DNA of 64,000 bases from Clonostachys chloroleuca (taxonomy: Eukaryota; Ascomycota; Sordariomycetes; Hypocreales; Bionectriaceae). Positions within the stretch are counted from its first letter, which is position 1. Every line of letters starts with the position of its first letter. The DNA is taken from contig JBANAY010000003.1 of the NCBI GenBank assembly GCA_037952775.1, forward strand, positions 310,001-374,000, in the 5' to 3' direction. This document shows positions 55,748 to 64,000 of the stretch, piece by piece. The notes under the pieces were generated by a model, which was not told the DNA's origin, searched no databases, and saw nothing but the letters and a program-made list of their open reading frames with translations. The position numbers were made by a program, and so were the translations under genes.

Positions 55748-58700
55748 ACCTGGCCGCGGCTCGAAGAAGTAGATATGGCCGCGGTGCCTCGATGACTTCA
55801 GATGCGGACCCCGAGAATCCCGCCAAGCGAACCAAGACTGCCAAACAACACAAGCGTGGCAAGCGCGGCAGGTAGGAACAGTGAAGGTGGACAGGGAACA
55901 GCGGTGAGACTTGACATGTGTGCTGCGGCCGGTTTTTTCTTTCTTTTTCTTTTTGGATATCTGAGCGGGAATTTGCTCGCTTGTGGACCAACCCTCTATC
56001 ATTATTGAGTAGCATTATTTGGGGTTACTGTATTACGAGGATTGGGAAATGCAAGGATGGATCACACATTGTTCCTGCCTCTTGGTCGCAAGGGGATTTG
56101 ATCTCCTCTAGTCTTCATAGATCGATAAATAGTTTGCTTACATCTGGACATTTCCTATTAATATACCATGGACGATCTCTTCGAACATAATGGGCGAAAG
56201 CTTGTCTGCAGGAATGATACTCCATTCCATCCCGATGTGCCAATGAAAATGAGACACTGGGTGCAATCCCTCGTTGAAATGCGGTGAACGAACAACGTGA
56301 ATGTCTCTGCTGCGGGCTCGATTCTGGTGATTCGAATTCGGAAACGGAGTTTCTTGGCCTATTTTGCTCTAACGGGCGAGATGCAAGGCTCCATCCAACT
56401 GGCTTAAAGAAGAAAAAGGGAGGGATCCATGCCGCCTAGAAAATATTCTGGCACTTCATATGCCTTTGTGGTTTGCCTTTGATACAACGCCTCGAGGCTG
56501 ATCGCTCCTCGATTAAGTAGTGATGTTGACGCTGTTGACAACAGCATGGACGCAAACCTCTATCAATTGATTTCAACAACCGTGAAGGTTATTCCTAACA
56601 CTGCAGTGCCGCTTTCTAATGATGGCTGACTCTGCGGCTGGGCTTGTGTGCTGCGATCTTTGTCCTGAACACAGGGCTTGATTACGAGAAACTGTCGAAA
56701 CACCATTTGGAGGCGTGGTCTGGTGATAAATTGCCGCGGGCTCGGTAAGCTTTAAAAATATGATTCGCTAGAGTGCCGAGAGTGAACAAGATGATGCTGG
56801 TTGAGAGTTTGCTTTGTTATCAATTAAGTATTGTAAAGGTCCGCCGCATGTGTAGATAACAATCTTAAGAGCGAAAAGTGGCTTGCATCCTGACTGAGTA
56901 TAAGCTCACATTTCTCGACCGCCCTAGCTCGCGTCGGTGATCAATATCCTAGATAACTACGAGTGAAGGCATTGATTTCGACGTTTATAAGAATTCCGGG
57001 ACCGATTGGCGGCAAGAGACTTGTCGAAGGTCTAGACCGTCTCAAAGTTGGTTTGCATCGTGTTAAACCAAGCGTGTTCTATCATTGCTCAAGACGCTGT
57101 CATCTAACTAGAATTATCACGTACAACCTCAACCTTTGTATCAATTCGAATGATGTCCGATTCCACGATTTCTTTTATAACACAAAAGAAGGCTTGTTTA
57201 GGCCCGGCAAGACAGCAATTGAACACGACCAAGAGAGTAAAACAGCAACACTAGGAGTGAGTGATGTGATTAGGGAGAAGGTACTCCTAGACTGGCGAAG
57301 ACGGTCAGCATCTCGACCTAGTCTCTGAAGACGAGGAGAACGGGGCGAGTATTTCCCATCAGCAGCGGTCTTTAATCTCTAGGCCGCGCGCTGTTGTGAG
57401 AAGGTCTGAAATCGTGGTCCTGGACGACTCCGCAGCATCTACTGGCGGCTCGACGAATTGATCCAAGCGGAAACCTGCTTTAGCGTTTCCCCATGTATAG
57501 TGGCAGGGTTCCGTAATATGGATTCATCTCGGGCCCGGTTTCTTGTTAACACAGCCCATTTAGCGCTCTCTGCGACTCTCCTAAGTTGAGATTTTAGAGA
57601 ACACAGCTACTGACATCTACACTTTTAGAAATGTACGGGTCTAATGATACACGCATCGGTTCATGTTAATCTCGCAAATAGCCAAAGGCCAGCGAGAAAA
57701 GGCCTATGATAGGTTGAGAACATTTCTGAACAACCACGTTTGGCTAGGAGAAGTTTGGTTTCAAGTGTACCTAGTCTGGCTACTTGCAAGATGGAATTTA
57801 AGACCAGCAGCCATCGGAGCTCAGTCATTGGGGCAGGGGCAGCCATGAGGTGGGATCAACCACATGATACTATTAATGCCAAGCTTCAACGATGAGCGGG
57901 GCTCGGTAGAGAAGCAAGAATGATTACTCCCTGGCTACATTGATTCGCTGTCAGCACCGTCGCTTGCGGGATTTTGTTGCACGATCTGCAATCTTGGCTC
58001 CCTTTTTACTTGATCAAATGCACACATAGCCCAACAAACATATAGAAACACCAAGCTTTAAGTCAAGTACGTCAATGGCTTTGGAACTTACCTATGTTGG
58101 TCTTTGGTTGCTCGCGTCCTTTTCCCACTAATGGTAAAAGAAAAAAGTGGCGAAACTCCAGAACGAAAGCAAATGAAGCCATTTGTATATCAGCCCTAGC
58201 CAAACCAGGGCAAGGTGAATGAGGCATGTAGGCTTATCAATCCCGTGCCATTTACGTAAAGTCGCACGTTGCCACTCCTTGACGCATTCTGGGTTCGTTG
58301 TTGGTCATCGCCGCCCAAGACATCGTGTCAGCAGTCTAATGACAAGAGCTGGTGGATAGCCCCGTTACTGGCTGAATGCTCCAACGCCCAATAATACCTT
58401 GCCGTACTTAAAGATGGGGCCTCTGGTTGATAAACCTCTCAAGCGGGAGGACCGGACTGTTGGTACTCCGGACTGGCGCGTGGACTACGTGGCAGAAGCG
58501 TCGAGTTAGGGTTGAATATACTTATTTTTATTCCCGCGTGCTTGCGCGTGGGGGTACGGGTACGCTTTCAACCTTGAACGGAAGAAGCAATGCAAAACCC
58601 TCGAGAAATACTCAGTGGCTGAGTTATCATCCACCTCCCTGACTCTGAAGGGCTGAAGAGCCATGTACATGTACTTGAACGTCCACTCGCCGAGTAAGGT

Positions 58701-59385
58701 GGGAAGCATCTACGAGCCAATATCAGTTACTCGACCACAAAATAGAGAAGAAGAAAGTCAACGGAAAGAGCCGACACCCGTGCCAAAATTGAGGTGGTCC
58801 GACCCACACGCTCGCTCGGACAAGGCCATGTGCGCTGAATTTCCTTGCCCCCCAGACGCCACTGGGTAATTAGGTGCATGGTTGTGGCCCGGAGGAAGAT
58901 CTGATAAGCTGCCCCCATTGGCAGGCTCATGGAGAATTTCCTTGCCAAGTATCCATAGAGTAACATCATCACAGTAATCAGATGAGGCTATCCCTGCCTA
59001 TACCCACACCGTCTGTGACACTAACTCTCGGAGACGTACAAAACTAGACGGTGGATATGGGTTTCTGTTGTCACTAGCACAGGGAGATGAGGCGGAAAAG
59101 GCTGCAATCCGCGACGGAAGAAATTTCATCGGCCCATCATCACTCACCGTGAGCCCCTCTGCGTTGTTTCTGCTCCAAGGGAGAGACCGCGTTTGCAAAC
59201 AAAAGCGATTCTTGCCAAGATTTATCCAATAAAAGAAGAAAAACTTTCACTCACTGTATATATCCTTTCCCTTGCCTCTGTCTGTCTGGAGCGAACGCTT
59301 CGGTTGCAGCAACTATATTGCCTCCTCTTCCTACACAGGGCCCATCCCCTCTTCGGGCAAACTTCCAGGCCCCGGGAAAGACAAG
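55748..59385. other. Gene-poor region, promoter of siderophore transporter at right end
   Basis: 3.6 kb with no supported gene. A 121-codon ORF at 56963-57328 starts with GTG and shows no domain. A short pyrimidine tract occurs at 55931-55956. The final 500 bp contains an iron-regulator type GATA site (58899) before the transporter start. Confidence 0.45.
58899..58907 (+). promoter_or_regulatory. ATCTGATAA, SreA/Fep1-type GATA factor site
   Basis: Exact match to ATCWGATAA, the established binding consensus of fungal iron-sensing GATA repressors (SreA, SRE, Urbs1, Fep1). It is 479 bp upstream of the siderophore transporter ATG. A one-mismatch copy ATCAGATGA lies at 58978-58986. Confidence 0.6.
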
Positions 59386-61380
59386 ATGTCATCGCCAGCT
59401 CAAGGTGCTGATCAGCATCATTCCGACAACAGAGGTGTAACAGGCTCACCCTACTCCTCGCCAAACGCCAGCCATGAAAGGATTGATGCGACCGTCAAAG
59501 CGGACGACATAGGTGATTCGCGCCGCCGCGGCTCAGTACCTGATGTTTCGGGCGCCGCTGCCGACCGAGTTGAGGTCGGTGTGAGCAGAGTCGAGGCCTT
59601 CAACAAGGTCTTGTACCAGTCGGGCAAGTCTGGCAAAGTGTTACTGTGGCTGCTAGGCTCGTCCATCTTCCTGACCATGTTCGCCTATGCGCTCGATCTG
59701 GGCATCACCACAACTATTTTCACCACCTTGGCCAGTTCCACATTTGGCCAGCACAGCTCGCTCGCAGCTGTCACCACCGCCGGTCAGATCATTCGAGCCA
59801 TCAGCAAGCCCTTCATCGGAAAATTAGCAGATATCACCTCGCGCCCTACCACATATGTCGTGATTCTCGTCTTTTACGTTCTGGGCTTCGTCGTTGCGGC
59901 CACTGCAAACTCGTTCGCGGCTTATACCGTAGGGCTTTGCTTCACTTCAGTCGGCAAGTCTGGGCTCGACTTGCTGAGTGACATTATTGTAGGCGACTTG
60001 ACGCCATTGGAATGGCGAGGTTTCTTCGGAGCTTCCCTGTCCATCCCCTTCGTCGTCACCGTTCCCATCAACGGTTTCATCGCCGAGGGATTTGAGGATA
60101 ACTGGCGATGGGGGCTGGGAATGTTTGCCATCATCGTCCCGGTCTTGCTCCTTCCCGCCATCTTCACACTGTACTCAATGCAGCGACGGGGAGAAAAAAT
60201 GGGCATGGTCACCATGGCTGCTTCAAAGCGTGTGAGAGCCGGGGTCACCGAAGATCCGCAAGAGTCCAAGAGGGGGTTCATGTTCTGGATGAAGCTGTTT
60301 TATGAGGGTCTCATTGATATTGATCTCTGTGGCCTTGTCATCCTTGGATTTGCTTTCTCGCTCATCCTGCTTCCATTCACACTCGCCAAGAGCGCCAAAG
60401 GTGGTTGGGGAAGCCCAAGCATCGTCGCCATGCTGGTCGTTGGTTTCGTTCTTCTCATCGCCTTCGTGCTCTTCGAGATATACCTTGCTCCCAAGCCTCT
60501 CATGACCAAGCACATCATCAAGAACCAAACATTCCTCGCCTCCGTCACCATCTATACATTCAACCAGATGGCATCTTCAGTTCGCAACACGTACATGTCC
60601 TCCTATATCTACATCATTAAAGAGTGGACGACCTACGAATGGACCATCTTCATGGGCATCACAACCATGGGTCTTAGCATCGTGGGGCCGATTGTTGGTC
60701 TCATCCAGAGGAAGACACATCGATACAAGTCCATGATGGTCTTTGGTGCAGTCGCAAGAGTGCTTGGGTACGGCTTGCTAGTTCAGAGCGACGGCCACAT
60801 GACTCAAGATACGGCTCGGCTGATCGCTGCGCAACTGATCTTCTGCTTGGGCTCCTTCAACGTCGTCGGTGCTCGTGTGGGTAGTCAGGCTTCAGTGCCA
60901 CACGAGGACATGGCATCTATCATCTCCCTTCTCACGCTGTGGTCCACTCTGGGTTCGTCAATTGGAAGCGCCGTGTCGTCTGCCATCTGGACCAACGAGA
61001 TGCTTGACCGCATGCACCTGGAAATGCCGAAGGTGGACAATAGTACCATTGCAAAGATCTATGCCAACATTACCAAATTGCGCAGCAACTATAGCTTTAC
61101 CGACCCCGTCAGACAGGGTGCGATTCGAGCTTATGCATATGTCAATGGCCACATTGCAATCACCGCACTGGTGCTAGCTTGCCTGCCCCTGATTGCCACC
61201 TTCTTCATGCCCGACTTCTACCTGGGCAAGCAACAGAATGCTGTCACCAACACGGGCCTCGACGGTGACCGAGTTGCTGTACCCCAGAGACAATCTAGGC
61301 TCAATGAGGGAGCTGACCAAGGAAAGGCGAAGTCGTTCTACCAGAAGTTAGTTGCTGCGTATAGGAAGGACCAGATCTGA
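59386..61380 (+). CDS. MFS siderophore-iron transporter (SIT/ARN family)
   Basis: Plasma-membrane importer of ferric siderophores. Seen: the frame opens at 59272, but the first ATG is 59386 (MSSPAQGADQ), giving 664 aa without introns. A long hydrophilic N-terminal tail (about 85 aa) precedes roughly 14 membrane segments, as in SIT proteins. Family sequence: ITTTIFTTLASSTFGQHSS, RAISKPFIGKLADITSRP, LCFTSVGKSGLDLLSDIIVGDLTPLEWRG, NPINGF-like VPINGFIAEGF, NWRWGLGMFAI, KSAKGGWGS, NTYMSSYIYIIKEWTTYEW and LGSSIGSAVSSAIWTNEM. The upstream GATA site fits derepression under iron starvation. Which siderophore it carries (for example triacetylfusarinine C, ferrichrome or enterobactin) cannot be read from sequence. 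No siderophore biosynthesis gene is in this window. Confidence 0.92.
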   Translation: MSSPAQGADQHHSDNRGVTGSPYSSPNASHERIDATVKADDIGDSRRRGSVPDVSGAAADRVEVGVSRVEAFNKVLYQSGKSGKVLLWLLGSSIFLTMFAYALDLGITTTIFTTLASSTFGQHSSLAAVTTAGQIIRAISKPFIGKLADITSRPTTYVVILVFYVLGFVVAATANSFAAYTVGLCFTSVGKSGLDLLSDIIVGDLTPLEWRGFFGASLSIPFVVTVPINGFIAEGFEDNWRWGLGMFAIIVPVLLLPAIFTLYSMQRRGEKMGMVTMAASKRVRAGVTEDPQESKRGFMFWMKLFYEGLIDIDLCGLVILGFAFSLILLPFTLAKSAKGGWGSPSIVAMLVVGFVLLIAFVLFEIYLAPKPLMTKHIIKNQTFLASVTIYTFNQMASSVRNTYMSSYIYIIKEWTTYEWTIFMGITTMGLSIVGPIVGLIQRKTHRYKSMMVFGAVARVLGYGLLVQSDGHMTQDTARLIAAQLIFCLGSFNVVGARVGSQASVPHEDMASIISLLTLWSTLGSSIGSAVSSAIWTNEMLDRMHLEMPKVDNSTIAKIYANITKLRSNYSFTDPVRQGAIRAYAYVNGHIAITALVLACLPLIATFFMPDFYLGKQQNAVTNTGLDGDRVAVPQRQSRLNEGADQGKAKSFYQKLVAAYRKDQI

Positions 61381-62897
61381 ATTTGTTGAGAAGTAGCTCT
61401 ATTATACTTCTGGATTCCAGTCCTCTCTCTTCATGCAGGGGGGACTTTAGCTTTGTAAATAACCCAGTGAATTCCGGATCTCATAGCTAGCTCCAATGCA
61501 GTCACTTGCTTGGCTATAGCTGAGTACTAGAATAATGCATTTTATATCTTACGGATCATTTTAAAACTCGCTCTCCTGTTTTCGCCTTTCACGAACCTTG
61601 TCGATGTCATTCAGGATGAAATGTGAGGCCCATCGTAACATCATAGTTAGCTACAACTGTGACCTCACTGCTAACTTCCCTAGGTGTGAGGGTATCTATG
61701 GGGTCAGAGTCTTGGCATTGATATCACATCTTTGCGACCTGTTGGGGGGATCAAATCAGCTCTCACCCGTCAAACTTAAGTCAGTAACTTCGATGCGCTT
61801 TGCATGTTATAGAGCATAGAGGGAGACACTCTCGAAATCTTGCATTCGGAAACAGATATTAATCTACACTCACAAAGATGAGCGTTCATTGTGTTGGACT
61901 CCCACCTTTGATTGTCTTTACTTATCATTACCCAGAAAATAGCTAGCGGTCAGCCAGAACTCTAGGAACGACGCATGTACGGACAAAATGATGTGGTAAT
62001 AGAAGATAGTATTACTGAGATGCGAGACAATTGTGGACTATTGCTTGAATCCTGGAAGAATTAAGATCCTCCTTGCCCGCAACTGTGTGCCAGCAACTTC
62101 GGTCTCCAACTTACTTGTATTGTCCACTGAATCATAGTAATATTTCAAACTCGCAAGGCTTGTCTGGGAATCAGCGCGTAACTACGAAAAGCCATCGCTT
62201 CTGATAGATCGAATCATGGTAATCCTGGGATCATTGACTGTGCGCGATAACTCAAGGCGCAGTCTGGATGATAGCCGCACAAAACCCCATCAGGCATCTC
62301 GTCTTTCCCTTGGAATCTGGCCGGTCGATCCGCTCCGTGCCGAACAACCGACTGCCCCCACGCTTCACACATCTGGGTGACGATATCCCACGGCTCGCCC
62401 CAGGCATCCCACCCACTCTTTATTCCCGTCGCTGAAAATATACCCCGAGATATTGACCGGATCATCACTAAGTAGGTAGGTGACATCAAATGGGACCCAT
62501 TAAGCTATGATGCTACTCAGCGTGTCACGCAACAGAGGGTTTCGGAACCACTTCTTGACAACGACGACTAAATTGATGGGTAGAATTAAAGTTTCATTTG
62601 GTGGATGCATTCATCATTGGATTCTCAACCTGTTTGTCAATTTATGTTTGTCGAACTTTAATCGGTAGTTCGGTGTGCCACCTGCCAAAGACCTTCCTCC
62701 TCGGTGAAACCTCCGACCCCTCCCCCTCACATGTCGATCACTACCTTGGGGAATCCGGGGTTAGGGTTTGGATATATATGTACTCGTGGGGTTACAATCA
62801 GGATGAACGGTCTGACAAACACACTTCCTTCCCCTCTCATTTCGATACTCTGGGCTTTTCATATTTCGTTTCCCTCTCGCTGCCATCACCCGTCGCC
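61381..62897. other. Intergenic
   Basis: 1.5 kb between two plus-strand transporter genes. No gene seen. A TATATAT string at 62773-62779 lies 119 bp upstream of the next start and is a plausible TATA box. Confidence 0.45.
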
Positions 62898-64000
62898 ATG
62901 GAGGGATGGTACACCATAGGGGTCGCCCTGTTTGCGGCCCTGGGCACGAATTTATTTGGATTCGATACAGGTTCGTAAAACTCACCATCAGTCTTGTTAG
63001 CATTGGGAGGTTGGCTACTGTAGCGACGGCGGTGGTTGTTGTAGCCACAGATATCATATTTTTCGATACTTTCTCCTCAAGACTCTTGCTAAAGCGCTAT
63101 TGTGATAGGCATCGCTACTACTACGATTGCGCATCAGAGTTGGATTGAGTACATGGGAAAGCCCTCCAATGGATTGACGGGCGCTGTTGTAGCACTTTAC
63201 GTGAGTACTTCCCACATAGCTGGCTTGTTTTGATGCGCCGCATTAGACATCTCCTTGTGGCCTACCATTGCCGCTCTCTCTCACACTTCTACTGTGTTAC
63301 TGATCTTGATGTGAACCCAACAGATCGCCGGAGAAGCCATTGGTTCCCTCCTACAAACCGCCATTGGTGATCGGCTGGGGCGCATTCGATTCATGCAATT
63401 GATGTGCATCATCGTCACCATTGGCACCGTCATCCAAACCGCGTCCATCAACATGGCAATGTTCCTCGCCGGCCGTGCGATTGCAGGAATTGCTGTCGGT
63501 GGAATGGTTGGCACAGTTCCCCTGTATCTCTCCGAGATCAGCCGCCCTGAAAATCGAGGCCTCATCGGTGGTATTTCCGGTGCCGGGATTTCATTCGGTT
63601 CCATGCTGGCCAACTGGGTTGGCTTTGCTTGTTCATACGCTCCGTATGGAGCGGTTCAGTGGAGGCTCCCTCTGGCAATCCAGATTCCCTGGGGTGTCAT
63701 CATGTTCATCGGCCTGGCCACATTCATGCCAGACTCACCTCGCCAGTTGATCCGAGCTGGGAAAGTTGACAAAGCCCGCATCGAATTTCTTAAAATCAGA
63801 CGCGGTTCCACGCCCGAAGAGATACAAACCGAGTTTGCCCAGATGAAAGCACAGATTGAATACGAAAAGGAGCGAGAGGTGACCTCGTGGAAGGAGATCT
63901 TTCGGTTGTTCCGACGTCGTGCGTTAGGTAAGTACACGGCTCTGTATTGGAGAATGTGCAGCTTGTTTGCTAATTCAAACGCCGAAGTGTCCATTGCCGT
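62898..64000 (+). CDS. MFS sugar transporter, 3' part outside the window
   Basis: Sugar porter (PF00083). Seen: ATG 62898; exons 62898-62970, 63109-63200 and 63324-63927, then an intron that begins with GTAAGT at 63928; the gene continues past the end. The first two introns are long for this locus (138 and 123 nt). Motifs: TNLFGFDTGIATTTI in helix 1, IGDRLGRIRFM in loop 2-3, YLSEISRPENRG in loop 4-5, WRLPLAIQIPWG and FMPDSPRQL after helix 6. These fit hexose/pentose or lactose-permease-like carriers; the substrate is unknown. It is tandem with the siderophore transporter but probably independently regulated. Confidence 0.88.

Noticed and set aside
56963..57328. 121-codon ORF in the gene-poor region
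   Set aside because: It starts with GTG, has no domain and is isolated; I cannot separate it from chance.
1..64000. CRISPR arrays, rRNA genes, complete transposons or biosynthetic megasynthases
   Set aside because: None seen on either strand; no regularly spaced repeats, no transposase or reverse-transcriptase motifs, and no PKS/NRPS domains.

Overview
This window is nuclear DNA of a filamentous ascomycete (Pezizomycotina). The reasons are genes with 1-7 short introns (mostly 49-99 nt, GT...AG), many Zn2Cys6 / fungal-specific-domain transcription factors, several F-box proteins, a HET-domain gene, a DUF3445 protein, a tannase/feruloyl esterase and MFS sugar and siderophore transporters. I cannot fix the genus from sequence alone; a Sordariomycete such as a Fusarium relative is a guess. 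There is no sign of a plasmid, virus, rRNA, tRNA or CRISPR.

Layout. (1) 0.3-8.6 kb looks like a sugar-acid catabolic cluster. It holds a D-galactonate-dehydratase-like enolase-superfamily enzyme (minus), a divergently transcribed dihydroxyacetone/glyceraldehyde kinase (plus), a DHDPS-superfamily aldolase (plus) and a Zn2Cys6 regulator (plus). The inferred chemistry is aldonate -> 2-keto-3-deoxy-aldonate -> pyruvate + glyceraldehyde -> glyceraldehyde 3-phosphate. A GTGACCCCCACG-type motif recurs in the two promoter regions of these enzyme genes and almost nowhere else in the window. (2) 8.8-12.5 kb has a Zn2Cys6 regulator divergent from a membrane-anchored DUF3445 (heme-dependent oxidative N-demethylase family) gene. 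(3) 12.7-25.4 kb holds an unknown acidic protein, an AAAP amino-acid transporter, a CxxC-rich F-box protein, an Upc2-like regulator followed by a 17beta-HSD/ketoreductase-like SDR, and an unknown membrane protein. (4) 25.4-29.8 kb is AT-rich and gene-poor, with a short tandem repeat and a decayed F-box-like gene. (5) 29.8-40.2 kb carries an inositol/sugar MFS transporter, two F-box genes, a secreted tannase-family esterase and a Gfo/Idh/MocA (inositol-dehydrogenase-like) oxidoreductase. (6) 42.4-46.4 kb has two tail-to-tail fungal-specific regulators, one with tiny exons inside its zinc cluster and the other without a visible zinc cluster. (7) 46.4-59.4 kb is gene-poor apart from a HET gene stopped by an in-frame TAG and a divergent pair: an FHA-like/protein kinase and an unknown charged protein. 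(8) 59.4-64 kb contains a SIT-type siderophore transporter with an iron-GATA-factor consensus site upstream, then a sugar transporter running off the window end.

Three separate genes (esterase, Gfo/Idh enzyme, unknown charged protein) each need exactly one extra base in a sense-strand poly-G run to restore a full family-length frame. This points to homopolymer undercalls in the assembly rather than three pseudogenes. Exon coordinates below were derived by eye from splice consensus, frame and family conservation; the exon sums that I checked are multiples of three.
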